The notes under the pieces were generated by a model. The model was given only the letters and a program-made list of their open reading frames with translations, was not told the DNA's origin and did no database searches. From positions 248,001 through 312,000 of the forward strand of contig OZ245921.1 of assembly GCA_965229695.1 (NCBI GenBank): 64,000 bases of DNA, read 5' to 3'. Within the stretch, counting starts at the first letter, position 1. The number at the start of each line of letters is the position of its first letter. A program made the translations under genes and the position numbers. This document shows positions 8,835 through 18,236 of the stretch, piece by piece. This stretch comes from JANSYL01 sp965229695. GTDB taxonomy: Bacteria > Pseudomonadota > Alphaproteobacteria > Rhodobacterales > Rhodobacteraceae.

Positions 8835-9438
8835 GGTGTTCCCTCAGCTCAAATCCCTGCCCTGACAGGTCCACCGCTTCGACGCGGCCCCAAGGGCACC
8901 TGAAACCAACACAGCATCAGCGCCGGTTATGATGGCGCTGCCTGGGCGCGTAGGAAAAAACTGGCTACACGGTAAATGCCGCACAACTGCGCCCGCGCCG
9001 GCTGTCGATATGCGCCGCAATAATAAGGTGACGCCGGGGGCAGTTTAGCCGCGATGGCGCGCAATACAAAGGCTGGGTGTGCCAGAATCGGCATGTAAAG
9101 TTCGTATAACCCCAGATTCGAAACGACGTCGCTCTCTCAGTCTTTCCGCTGCTGAGCGTCCTACCTGCGGGACAGGCAATCGTCATAGCCAGACCAGTCG
9201 CTTCAAGCCAAGCCATTCATGCATGGCTTTTCGTTCAACATTGCGGAGTTCTCTGCGAGATGCCGGGCCGAGCCAACCGATGACCGCAGTGACAAAGATC
9301 ACACGAACAAGAACTGCCCGACCCGTCTGAACGCACGATCCACATTGTCTCGCACATCGAGTTTCCGAAACGTTTCAAAGGCTATAAGAGAGTCACAACC
9401 CAGGGCTCGGTCGCCTGGATAAGAGCAGGAGTATAGGA
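8835..9438. other. Long intergenic region at the left edge of the polysaccharide island
   Basis: About 600 bp with no gene I can support. Short open frames in it (e.g. plus-strand 9079-9330, minus-strand 8965-9216) are Arg/Ser-rich, lack ribosome-binding sites and resemble no family. It should hold the promoter of the UXS-like gene at 9439. It may be degenerate sequence at an island junction. Confidence 0.45.
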
Positions 9439-10404
9439 TTGGCCCGACTTTATGACAGCCGCAAACGTATTCTCGTAACCGGAGGAGCAGGTTTCGTCGG
9501 CTCTCACCTCATAGATCGGCTGCTGGAGCAGGGTCATGAGATCCTGTGCGTAGACAACCTATTCACCGGAACGAAGCGAAATATAGACCATTTACATAGT
9601 CACCCAAGGTTCGAATTTTTACGCCATGACGTGACCTTTCCGCTATTCGTGGAAGTGGATGAAATTTACAATCTGGCTTGCCCAGCTTCGCCGGTTCATT
9701 ACCAGCATGATCCGGTACAAACGACGAAGACCTCTGTGCATGGTGCCATTAATTTGCTGGGTCTCGCAAAGCGCTTGAAGTGCAAAATCTTTCAAGCATC
9801 TACAAGCGAAGTCTATGGCGACCCAAATGTGCATCCGCAGTCAGAAGATTATTGGGGCAACGTGAACCCGATCGGGCCGCGATCATGCTATGACGAGGGC
9901 AAGCGCTGCGCCGAGACGCTTTTCTTTGATTACCACCGACAGCACGGACTGGAGATCAGGGTCGCGCGGATTTTTAATACCTACGGTCCAAGGATGCACC
10001 ATGCTGACGGACGCGTGGTATCGAACTTCATTGTCCAAGCCCTTCGGGACGAGCCGATTACAGTTTACGGCGATGGCGCGCAAACGCGATCATTCTGCTT
10101 TATTGATGATTTGATCGACGGCTTCATTCGGCTCATGGAATCTGGAGACCGCGTGCAAGGACCGGTTAACCTTGGCAACCCAAGCGAATTCACCATTCTT
10201 GAACTGGCGGAACTGACCATCAAAAAGACTGGCTCACAGTCTAAGATCACGTTCCGCGAGCTACCAATGGACGACCCGAAGCAACGCCAACCAGACATAA
10301 GCAAAGCCAAGAGCCTGCTGGGCTGGGAACCGAGTGTGCCTTTGGATATCGGGCTAGGGCATACAATCGAGTATTTCGACGCGCGATTGAAAGAGTTTGC
10401 ATGA
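9439..10404 (+). CDS. UDP-glucuronate decarboxylase-like (UXS) SDR enzyme
   Basis: 321 residues, probably converting UDP-glucuronate to UDP-xylose (or a related NDP-sugar epimerase). Extended SDR fold: NAD-binding TGGAGFVGSH (14-23), catalytic YxxxK as Y151-DEG-K155, and UXS hallmarks LACPASPVHYQ, STSEVYGDP and RIFNTYGPRMH. The start is TTG 9439, the only one placing a good AGGAG at the right spacing and matching the family N-terminus. First gene of the exopolysaccharide island; a decayed region follows it. Confidence 0.88.
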   Translation: MARLYDSRKRILVTGGAGFVGSHLIDRLLEQGHEILCVDNLFTGTKRNIDHLHSHPRFEFLRHDVTFPLFVEVDEIYNLACPASPVHYQHDPVQTTKTSVHGAINLLGLAKRLKCKIFQASTSEVYGDPNVHPQSEDYWGNVNPIGPRSCYDEGKRCAETLFFDYHRQHGLEIRVARIFNTYGPRMHHADGRVVSNFIVQALRDEPITVYGDGAQTRSFCFIDDLIDGFIRLMESGDRVQGPVNLGNPSEFTILELAELTIKKTGSQSKITFRELPMDDPKQRQPDISKAKSLLGWEPSVPLDIGLGHTIEYFDARLKEFA

Positions 10405-10640
10405 AATTGATGATCGTCTGTGTCTGCAAACCAGGGCATGTGTCTGGCGCGTTCTATCGATAAGCTGCGACCTGCGATACATGAGGCCGATGTCGCGCGC
10501 TCGCGTTGCCTGTGAGGTGCCTGCAGCACCGTCACATCGGTTCGAAGAGTTTGGCCTTTTTGCGGCGAACGAGTTCAGGGACAAGACCACGCACCCGAAC
10601 GAGCTCGTGATCAGCCCCACGATTGCCATCCAAATCGCGT
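10405..10640 (-). pseudogene. Possible remnant of a TRAP transporter permease C-terminus
   Basis: On the minus strand, IWMAIVGLITSSFGCVV (about 10578-10630) resembles the last transmembrane motif of TRAP large permeases (GLITPPfG). It is followed, in broken frames, by fragments that could be the family's closing segment. No start, no intact frame, and the left end runs into the UXS gene. Resemblance is short and by eye; it could be chance. Confidence 0.2.
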
Positions 10641-10657
10641 GACAGGATATTGACTTC

Positions 10658-10955
10658 CTCGAGAATTTTCGTTTCCGCAATCACCTTCTATGAAATTGGG
10701 CAGAAAGTCCGGCTCGGGAAATGGCCCGAAATCTCTGCACATGTAGAGACATTAGATCGCCGCGCCGTGGAAGATGGGTATGAAATTTTGCCTTTGACGG
10801 CGTCGGCTGCATCTGCTGCTGCTAGGTTGGAGTCGGTGCACCGCGACCCGTTTGATCGAATGATTGCAGCAGTTTCTCTTGAAGAACGCCTTGAGCTGCT
10901 GTCATCAGATCGCGCATCTGATGACCTCGGGATTACGCGGGTCTGGTCAAACTAA
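10658..10955 (+). pseudogene. Truncated PIN-domain (VapC-like) toxin remnant
   Basis: The frame ending at TAA 10953 encodes the C-terminal two thirds of a VapC-type PIN ribonuclease: VSAITFYEIGQKVRLGKW (the 'iSa.t.wEi..K...Gkl' motif) and HRDPFDRMIAAVSLEE (the 'HrDPFDRmL.AqA' motif), then the terminal LSSDRASDDLGITRVW. The first ~40 residues with the first catalytic Asp are missing, and no start with a ribosome-binding site is present. No antitoxin gene is adjacent. Reads as a dead toxin fragment in the junk between the UXS and YdcF genes. Confidence 0.7.
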
Positions 10956-11162
10956 GATTCGCTGTTAGACACCGGACATTACTTTGAAAACTAGCGTCAT
11001 TACGGCCGTTTACTTTTACCAAGCCACGGTGGCCGAAGCCATCGCCAGCTTGACTTCCCAAACCTAGCCATTGGCTACGTCGAGCTGTGAAAGGGCCGCA
11101 GTCTTCGGCGTATGTCTATTTGCGCCGAAGCTGATGAGCGGCATCCAGCGGGGAACTTTTTG

Positions 11163-11942
11163 ATGGACACGGCCTTCTTCGTCGCCTCGAAAGTGATCGG
11201 CGAGCTCCTTCGGCCGGACACTTGGATCCTGATTGCCCTTGCGACTGTTGTCTTTGCTCTCGTAACGCAGCGTCGACGCTTTGCGCTTTGGGTAAGCAGC
11301 CTTACGCTGGCCATGCTGCTATCCCTCACTATCCTGCCCTTTGGGGAGCTGCTTTTGCAGCCAATCGAGAACACCTATCCTGCGCAACCACATCTTTCCC
11401 AGGTGGATGGAATCATTGTTCTGGGCGGCGAGGATGCGCGAGCGAGCGCCTTTTGGGGGCAAATTCAGTTCAACGAAGGCGGCGATCGCTTTGCAGCCGG
11501 GCTGCCGCTTGCAAGACGGCTCCCCGACGCCCCGCTATTGTTTGCAGGGGGCAGCGGCGCATTGCGAGACGTCGCCGGCGCTGCCGTTTCCGAAGCGTCC
11601 GTAGCGGAACAGTTTTTCTTGGAGCAAGGGATTGATCGAGATCGACTGCTTTTGGAGGATCGGTCTCGCAACACGGCCGAGAACGCGCGTTTGAGCTTTG
11701 AATTAGCCGCTCCGGCAGACGGAGAAACTTGGGTGTTGATCACAAGCGCATTTCACATGCCGCGAGCAATTCGGAGTTTTGAAGCGGCTGGGTGGCAGAG
11801 CCTCGTGGCATGGCCGGTGGATTATCGAACCGCGCAATTTTCAGACCGGATAGGATGGGACCTGACGCGAAACATGCAGAATTTGCAGACCGCTATCCGG
11901 GAACATGTTGGACAGATCGCCTATCGGCTCAGTCGGCGCTGA
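11163..11942 (+). CDS. YdcF/SanA/ElyC (DUF218) membrane protein
   Basis: 259 residues from ATG 11163 behind GGGGAA. Two N-terminal hydrophobic segments (WILIALATVVFALV and a second around LTLAMLLSLTILPFGELLL), then a DUF218 domain: DGIIVLGGE, LLFAGGSGAL, LEDRSRNTAENARLSFEL and VLITSAFHMPRAIRSFEAAG are the family signatures. Members sit in the inner membrane and are linked to envelope-polysaccharide and lipid-carrier processes. A second DUF218 gene lies at 16340, beyond the NusG and recombinase region. Confidence 0.85.
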   Translation: MDTAFFVASKVIGELLRPDTWILIALATVVFALVTQRRRFALWVSSLTLAMLLSLTILPFGELLLQPIENTYPAQPHLSQVDGIIVLGGEDARASAFWGQIQFNEGGDRFAAGLPLARRLPDAPLLFAGGSGALRDVAGAAVSEASVAEQFFLEQGIDRDRLLLEDRSRNTAENARLSFELAAPADGETWVLITSAFHMPRAIRSFEAAGWQSLVAWPVDYRTAQFSDRIGWDLTRNMQNLQTAIREHVGQIAYRLSRR

Positions 11943-11998
11943 GGCCTACGACGATCAAACCAGAATACGGTGCAACAGACGTGCCGGAGCCCGCCAAT

Positions 11999-12511
11999 TC
12001 ACACAGCACGCAGTTGGCCTGCATTCACCGCGACGCGGGTTTTGCCACCCATGATGTCGAGCAGAACCCACACGCGGCGGTCGGGGTCAATTTTCTCGAC
12101 TTCGGCCACGAAATCGGCAAACGGACCGTGGGTCATGGCCACTTGGTCGCCTGGGCTTAGTAGCTTGGGCGGGATAAGCTTGCCCTGCGCGTCGCAGCGA
12201 AGCATCAGTCCCGAAATGATATCGAGCGGCACAGGCGCTGGGTCTTTTCCAAAGCTGACGAGCCGCGTGATGCCGTTCGTGGAATTGATCGCGCGCCAGC
12301 CACCTTTGGACACATCGAAGGACACAAATATGTAGCCGGGAAACATTGGTCGCTCGGCAGTGACGAATTTCGATTTGGCCCGCTTGGTGACTTCTTCGAC
12401 AGGGAGGAAGGTCCGGAAGCCCTGCCTCTTGAGGTTGCGCTCGGCGATCTTCACGCTGTTGGGTTTCAGCTGGGCCAGAAACCAGGTCGTGCCGCGGTCG
12501 CGAAATGTCAT
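11999..12511 (-). CDS. NusG/RfaH-family specialised transcription elongation factor
   Basis: 170 residues from ATG 12511 (preferred over an in-frame TTG 15 bases upstream because GAGG lies at the right distance). N-terminal NGN domain: TTWFLAQLKPNSVKIAERNL, with FPGYIFVSFDV as the RNA-polymerase-binding core. C-terminal KOW-like domain: LSPGDQVAMTHGPFADFVAE. It lacks the surrounding secE/rplK genes of housekeeping nusG and sits in a polysaccharide island, so it is probably an RfaH/LoaP-like antiterminator for the long EPS operons. It is transcribed against the island's direction. Confidence 0.85.
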   Translation of the reverse strand: MTFRDRGTTWFLAQLKPNSVKIAERNLKRQGFRTFLPVEEVTKRAKSKFVTAERPMFPGYIFVSFDVSKGGWRAINSTNGITRLVSFGKDPAPVPLDIISGLMLRCDAQGKLIPPKLLSPGDQVAMTHGPFADFVAEVEKIDPDRRVWVLLDIMGGKTRVAVNAGQLRAV

Positions 12512-12547
12512 GTACCAAGTCCTCAAACTGTTCCGCCATTTGTTATC

Positions 12548-12561
12548 GCTCAGATCTGAGC
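12548..12561. promoter_or_regulatory. Perfect 14-bp palindrome upstream of the NusG-like gene
   Basis: GCTCAGATCTGAGC is a perfect palindrome lying 37-50 bases upstream of the NusG-like ATG, in the position of an operator. No transcription-factor family is named because the motif is not one I recognise. Confidence 0.35.
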
Positions 12562-12701
12562 AAATGCAAGGCGCGACTCCGGGATGGTTAACCGCAAACG
12601 AGGCGAGATACCTTCAAGCTATTGAATTTGCTTCAGTCTCGCAAAGTACGACTTGATAGCTGCGCGCGGTCACGCAAACGTCCGACCCGACTTGGGAGCC
12701 T

Positions 12702-14260
12702 TTGGAGGGTGAGTTGGACGGCAGCGGAGTGGAATTCAAGGCGGCGCAATATGTGCGCATGCCGACTGAGCATCCGCAGTATTCCACGCTGAACCAGTCC
12801 GACAAGATCCGAGAATATGCCGAAGCGCGGGATATCGAAATCATCAAGACCTATGCTGATGACGGCAAAAGCGGGCTCTCGATTGGCGGCCGGACCGCGC
12901 TGCAGCAGTTGATCGAAGATGTCGAAACGGGTCGGGCGGATTTCAACATCATTCTGGTCTACGACGTCAGCCGGTGGGGGCGTTTCCAAGACGCGGATGA
13001 TAGCGCCTATTACGAATACATCTGCCGTCGGGCCGGTATTCAGGTCGCCTACTGCGCCGAGCAATTCGAGAATGATGGCTCGCCGGTCTCGACCATCGTC
13101 AAAGGCGTCAAGCGGGCGATGGCGGGCGAGTACAGCCGCGAATTGTCCGCAAAGGTTTTGCGGGCCAGTGCCGGTTGATCGAGATGGGTTTTCGCCAGGG
13201 CGGGCCCGCAGGTTTTGGGCTGCGCCGGGTGGTGGTCGATGAAAACGGGAGCGTCAAAGGCGAACTCAAGCGCGGCGAACACAAGTCGCTGCAAACCGAC
13301 CGCGTCATCCTCATGCCCGGGCCGGATGAGGAAGTGGCCTGGGTGGGCAAAATGTACCGCTGGATGATTGAAGAGGATCTGTCCTTCCGTGAGATCGCCG
13401 ACCGCCTCAACGAGGAAGGCGTGACAACCGATCTGGATCGGCCCTGGACATCCGGCACCGTGCGCACCGTGCTCACAAACGAGAAATACATCGGCAACAA
13501 TGTCTACAACCACTCCTCCTTCAAGCTGAAGAAGCTGCATGTGGACAATCCGCCGGACATGTGGGTGCGCAAGGAGAGCGCTTTTGAGGATATTGTGCCC
13601 CTCGAGACCTTCCTGACCGCGCAGGAAATCATCACCTCGCGATCGGCACGGCTCTCGGACGAAGAGCTGCTTGATCACCTGAAACGGCTCTATGCCGACG
13701 CCGGTCAGCTTTCGGGGGTTCTGATTGACCAGACTTCCGACATACCGTCCTCCGCGACCTATCGGAACCGCTTTGGCTCGCTGGCCCGCGCCTACGAGAT
13801 GATTGGCTACCGCACAGACCGGGACCCTCAGCGCATTGCGCTGAACAAGCGCCTGAGGGCCATGCATCCAGAGATCATCGCCCGCACCGAAGCGGCAATT
13901 GCAGATGTGGGCGGCACGGTGGCGCGCGATCCAAAGACAGATCTGCTGACCATCAATGATGAGATGGTCGTCAGCTTGGTTCTGGCCCGTTGCCAACCGC
14001 AGGGTGATGGACGGCTGCGCTGGCGGATCCGGTTTGACCCAATGCGTTACCAGGCAGATGTCACCCTGGCCGTGCGTCTCGATCCCCAGAACGAGGGAGA
14101 GCTCGATTACTACCTGCTGCCCTGGCTCGATCTGCCTCGGCAGGAAATCCGTCTCTGCAACCGCACCAGTATCGCCTTCGAGGCCTTCCGCTTCGAGGAC
14201 CTCGGCTTTTTCTACGGCATGGCCGAGCGGGTCGGCATTCGCCGGAAATGGGACGGATGA
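12702..14260 (+). pseudogene. Serine recombinase, frameshifted and with mutated catalytic serine
   Basis: Large serine recombinase: resolvase domain (AAQYVRM...TEH, DVSRWGRF, then AYYEYICRRAGIQVAYC), Recombinase domain (SFREIADRLNEEGV, WTSGTVRTVLTNEKYIG) and a long C-terminal part. Two lesions are visible. The catalytic serine of the 'yvRmSTehQ' motif reads proline (RMPTEHPQYST). Near 13160 one base is missing: GTTTTGCGG where the other frame continues with VFAGQCRLIEMGFRQGGPAG, ending the first part at TGA 13178. Either lesion would prevent recombination. Followed by two ParB-like pseudogenes in the same direction. Confidence 0.85.
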
Positions 14261-14299
14261 CATGACTGAGAAACACCCACATGGAGGGATTGCATCTTG

Positions 14300-15191
14300 A
14301 TGACCGACACACCAGAGAGCGTCACGCTCGTGCCCATAGACCGGATCGAGGTCCTGAACTCGCGGGACCGCAACATGAAGGTCTTCGAAGAGATCGTTGA
14401 GAATATCCGCTCCAGTGGCCTGAAAAAGCCGATCACAGTGACCGAGCGCCGGGGCGCAGATGGCGATCCGGCCTACTTGCTGGTCTGCGGAGAAGGACGA
14501 CTGAATGCCTTCCGCCTGCTCGGTGAAACCCGCATCCCGGCGCTGGTGGTGAATGTCAGCGATGAAGACGCCTTCATTATGTCGCTGGCAGAAAACATCG
14601 CCGGCGGGGCCGCAGGCCGCTGGAGATCCTGGCCGACATCGCGCTTTTGCTGGCGCGGGATTACACCATCGACGACATCATCACGCGCACGGGGCTCTCC
14701 GAGAAATACGTCCGGGATATCGTCTTCCTCTTGGAAACGGGCGACGAACGCCTGATTGAGGCGGTGCAGAACGGCACCATACCGCTCGCCACCGCGCTCG
14801 AGATCGCACACGCCAAGCATGACGATGAAAACCTCGGCGACATGCTCGAAGCGGCCTACAAGGCCGGCCAGATCAAAGGGCATCAGATCACGGATGCCAA
14901 GAGGCTCTTCGAAAAACGCCGGGAAAAGGTCCCCGCACCGGTGGCGACCTCCCGAAACTGCCGAACTCAGCCCATTCGCTGGTCAAGACCTACCAGCGCG
15001 AGGTCGCCCGCCAGCACAAGCTGATGCTGAAAGCAGATCACGCGCATCAGCAGCTCCTTTTGGTGGTTCAGGGATTGGAACGCCTCTTTGCCGATGAGCA
15101 CTTCGTGACGCTCCTGCGCGCCGAAGGCCTCGACAGCCTGCCCAAATATCTCGCTGACCGCATTGAAACCGCCCGGAAGGATCCGCCATGA
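14300..15191 (+). pseudogene. ParB N-terminal-domain protein, two frameshifts
   Basis: Starts at ATG 14300. Residues 1-100 are a ParB/Srx-type domain: IDRIEVLNSRDRNMKVFEEI, GLKKPITV, CGEGRLNAFRLLGETRIPA and FIMSLAENIA. The frame breaks near 14605 (GC-rich stretch) and resumes as PLEILADIALLLARDYTIDD, a KorB-like HTH (TGLSEKYVRDIVFLL). It breaks again near 14935 and resumes as AHSLVKTYQREVARQHK to the TGA at 15189. Neighbouring genes of the module overlap or abut, as in intact copies of such recombinase-ParB-RepB sets. Non-functional as read. Confidence 0.8.
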
Positions 15192-16247
15192 CCGACCAAA
15201 GCACAGTGAAATCCATCTATCCCGGCGCATTCCCGCCGCCTGAGAACGATGCGACCTATCCCAAGGCGCCGCTCAACCTGACGCTCGGGTTTGACCTTGA
15301 GACCTTCCAGATCCCGCTCGAAGAACTGAAGCCGTCGAAAAAAGTGCCCGAAGGGGTGATGACCACACGCAAGTTCAAGCAGATTGTGTCTTCGATCCAG
15401 GAAATAGGCCTGATCGAGCCGCTTTCGGTGATCAAAACGGATCCCTGGGCGGAAGGATTTCTGCTGCTTGATGGCAATCTGCGGGTGTTGGCCCTGAAAG
15501 AAATCGGCCAAGAGACTGCACCCTGCCTGATCGCCAAGGATTTTGAGACCTACACCTACAACCATCGGATCAATCGGCTCTCGGCGGAGCAGGAGCATTA
15601 CCTGCTGCGCCGCGCCATCGACAAAGGCGTCAGCTAGGAGTGGCTGGCGCGTGCTTTCAACGTCAATCTCTCGACCATCAACGCCTGACTAACTTGCTGA
15701 ATGGCATCTGCCCGCGCGCAATGGAGCTGTCGCAAGACCATCAGTTCACGCCGGATGTCGCGCGGCATCTGCGCAAAATGAAGGCCGCGCGGCAGGTCGA
15801 AGCGGTCGAATTGATGATCGCTGCCAACACGATCATCGCCGCTCATGCAGACACCCTCCTGAAAGCCACGCCGCCCGAACAGCGCATCGACTACAAACCG
15901 CCCAAACCGGAAGAGCCCAAGGGCGATCCGCTGGAACAGATCGTCAAGCTCGAGCGCGAAATGAGCAGGTGCAGGAGAAATGCAAACACGCCGAGGAAAA
16001 CTAAGGATCCGAGTTGCTGAAACTTGTGGTCGCCAAAGGCTAGCTGAAAAAGCTCATGGAAAACGAGGCCGTGCGTGAGTACATCGCTCACCACGCCCCA
16101 GAAATCCAAGAACAGTTTGACCTGGCCCTCAACACGATCAGCATGGAGGAGGCCGTAGAAAAGGCAGAACAGCACGGTAGCGCTCGTCCTGCGGCGGAGT
16201 GCCCGACGAGTAGTCCAACCCAAGCTTCCGAGGATGACGCGCCCTGA
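15188..16247 (+). pseudogene. RepB-C/ParB-like partition protein, multiply broken
   Basis: ATG 15188 overlaps the previous stop (ATGA). The first 149 codons encode a ParB-like domain (PLEELKPSKKVPEGVMTTRK, IGLIEPLSVIK, LLDGNLRVLALKEIG), then TAG at 15635. The coding trace continues as EWLARAFNVNLSTIN, shifts frame near 15685 (LLNGICPRAMELSQDHQFTP, VELMIAANTII), shifts again near 15965 and carries further stops at 16002 and 16041 before MENEAVREYIAHHAPEIQEQ. The domain order matches plasmid partition RepB C-terminal-domain proteins. At least three nonsense codons and two frameshifts. Confidence 0.8.
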
Positions 16248-16339
16248 CAAACAATTTATAGGCGGTGCTGCATCCAATTTTCAGATCGTGGGACTCGGCT
16301 CCTCCGCGAACGATTAGTACAGGGAAACAAGATACGGGC

Positions 16340-16897
16340 ATGCGGGCGAGGTTACTCTTGGTTTTCGTGAGCGCCCTAATTTGCATTGCCTTCTTTGGCG
16401 TGCTGGCCGATTTTGCTCTCCGATCCAGGCCGAACATCGAAAACAGCCCTCTGCCAAACACGGCCATCGTATTCACGGGGCAGTTTGACCGCATCGAGCG
16501 CGGGCTGGAACTGCTGGCCGCTGAAGAGGTTCAGCAGCTCTTCATATCCGGAGTCAACCCAAAAGCGGGGCTCACCATGCGAGGCTTTGCCGACCAGTTT
16601 TCGCTGACAGCGGACCCAAGCGCTTGGCTGGAAACCGGCAAAATCACCTTGGCGCCTGATGCGCACACCACCTTGGAAAACGCGCTCGAAACTGCATGTT
16701 GGCTTGAAGACAACCCTAGTGTTCAAACCATCATGCTGATCACATCACAGCGCCATATGGCGCGCGCATCTCTAGCCCTTGAGCGCGCGATTGGGCCGGT
16801 CAGGGTCGTCCGCGTGGCCTCAGATCCTGTCGAAGCACACCCGCCGCCCTGGAACAACCTGGCGAGGCGCGGAAGTTTGTCGCGACTTGGGCTCTGA
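16340..16897 (+). CDS. Second YdcF/DUF218 protein, probably C-terminally frameshifted
   Basis: 185 residues from ATG 16340. N-terminal membrane anchor (LLLVFVSALICIAFFGVLA), then DUF218 motifs: TAIVFTGQFDRIERGLEL, LFISGVNPKAG, LAPDAHTTLENALETACWL and IMLITSQRHMARASLALER. Shorter than the family's usual length: after PPPWNN the frame ends at once, while the next frame continues ARKFVATWALTLLPRRFWP, a plausible family C-terminus. It may be a recent single-base lesion. It directly follows the broken RepB-like gene and precedes the GT4 gene. Confidence 0.7.
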   Translation: MRARLLLVFVSALICIAFFGVLADFALRSRPNIENSPLPNTAIVFTGQFDRIERGLELLAAEEVQQLFISGVNPKAGLTMRGFADQFSLTADPSAWLETGKITLAPDAHTTLENALETACWLEDNPSVQTIMLITSQRHMARASLALERAIGPVRVVRVASDPVEAHPPPWNNLARRGSLSRLGL

Positions 16898-17034
16898 CCC
16901 TCCTACCGCGCCGGTTTTGGCCTGCGAACCTGCCCTCAAACTGCACTCCACACTGACGTATTCCACGGTTTCATTTTGGTTGAGCTCTGGTAAGCGTTCA
17001 CGCAGCAAGCCGGTAGACAGATTGAGTTTTTTGA

Positions 17035-18150
17035 ATGCATGCATTGATGACGGTAAATGCAGCCTGGAATATTTGGAATTTCCGAAAACCTATCGTTCAG
17101 GCGCTTTTGGCCCGCGGTCACAAGGTCACAATCCTCGCTCCGCGAGATGACTTTGTTGATCACCTGACGCAAATCGGCTGCGCATTTGTTCCACTTGAGA
17201 TGAACGCCAAAGGTCTCAACCCGCTTGATGAATGGAAGCTTCTTCGCCAGTTCCAACAGGTTTTCAAACAGCAAAAGCCCGACATCATTTTGAGCTATAC
17301 CATCAAGAACAACACCTTCGGCGCACTTGCGGCAAAGTCTCTTGGCCTACCCTTTGTGCCAAATGTGTCAGGCCTGGGGACTGGGTTTCTGTCTGGTGGC
17401 ACGCTGCAATTCATCGTCGAGCAACTCTACCGCCGCGCCTATCGCGATTTGCCCGTTATATTCTTCCAGAACGAGGACGACCGGGACCTGTTCACGTCTC
17501 GGCGTTTGGTCACTGTTGATCAGGCAAGGCTTCTGCCGGGGTCTGGAATTGATCTCGAACACTTCCAGGCGACTGATTTGCCGCGGAACGAAACCCCCGT
17601 TTTCTTGCTGATCGCCCGCTTGCTGCGCGACAAAGGTGTTCTGGAGTTCGTCGAGGCCGCCCGGCAGGTCAAATCCGATCATCCGGACGCGCGTTTCCAG
17701 CTTCTCGGCGCAGCCGAATCTGAAAACCGGACGGCCATTGCTGCTTGCACCGTTGACGAATGGGTCCGAGAAGGCATTGTCGAATATCTCGGCACCACGC
17801 CCGATGTGCGCCTGACGATCGCAGCGGCGCATTGCATTGTCCTTCCCTCCTACCGTGAAGGGGCGCCGCGCACGTTGATCGAGGCAGCCGCCATGGCGCG
17901 ACCGCTAATCGCCACCGATGTGCCCGGTTGCCGCACCGTAGTGGATCATAATGAAACCGGCTTCCTTTGTGACGTGCGGAGCGTAGACAGTCTGGCAACC
18001 GCGATGCGTCGCTTCTTGGACCTGCCAGTCGAACGGCGAAGCGAGATGGGCCAAGCCGGGCGGGCAAAGATGGAACGCGAATACGATCAAAAGCTCGTGG
18101 TCGAGGCCTACGCTCACGCAGTCCGCGACCTGACCGGCCAAAGCATCTGA
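17035..18150 (+). CDS. Glycosyltransferase family 4
   Basis: 371 residues; starts at ATG 17035 (a second ATG four codons later is possible). GT-B fold of the GT4 family: N-terminal TVNAAWNIWNFRKPIVQALL and LGLPFVPNVSGLGTGF as in capsule/LPS transferases that extend an undecaprenyl-PP-linked sugar. C-terminal donor-binding LLIARLLRDKGVLEF and EX7E motif YREGAPRTLIEAAAMARPL. Probably adds a HexNAc or hexose early in repeat-unit assembly at the inner membrane. Followed by the MarR-type EPS regulator. Confidence 0.88.
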   Translation: MHALMTVNAAWNIWNFRKPIVQALLARGHKVTILAPRDDFVDHLTQIGCAFVPLEMNAKGLNPLDEWKLLRQFQQVFKQQKPDIILSYTIKNNTFGALAAKSLGLPFVPNVSGLGTGFLSGGTLQFIVEQLYRRAYRDLPVIFFQNEDDRDLFTSRRLVTVDQARLLPGSGIDLEHFQATDLPRNETPVFLLIARLLRDKGVLEFVEAARQVKSDHPDARFQLLGAAESENRTAIAACTVDEWVREGIVEYLGTTPDVRLTIAAAHCIVLPSYREGAPRTLIEAAAMARPLIATDVPGCRTVVDHNETGFLCDVRSVDSLATAMRRFLDLPVERRSEMGQAGRAKMEREYDQKLVVEAYAHAVRDLTGQSI

Positions 18151-18236
18151 CCGACGACCTGCTCGGAATATTAATCATTACAGAACTTAGGACTTCTCGC
18201 AGACGCAGAAAACCGATACACGCTCAAACATGAGCG

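Noticed and set aside
9079..9330. 83-residue Ser/Arg-rich open frame in the intergenic region before the UXS gene
   Set aside because: No RBS, no recognisable motif, biased composition.
10354..10680. Minus-strand frame spanning the TRAP-like remnant as a complete gene
   Set aside because: Overlaps the UXS gene and has no coherent domain; only a short segment resembles TRAP permeases.
13049..14263. Long open frame opposite the recombinase
   Set aside because: It mirrors a recognisable recombinase on the other strand; composition effect of GC-rich codons, no family resemblance.
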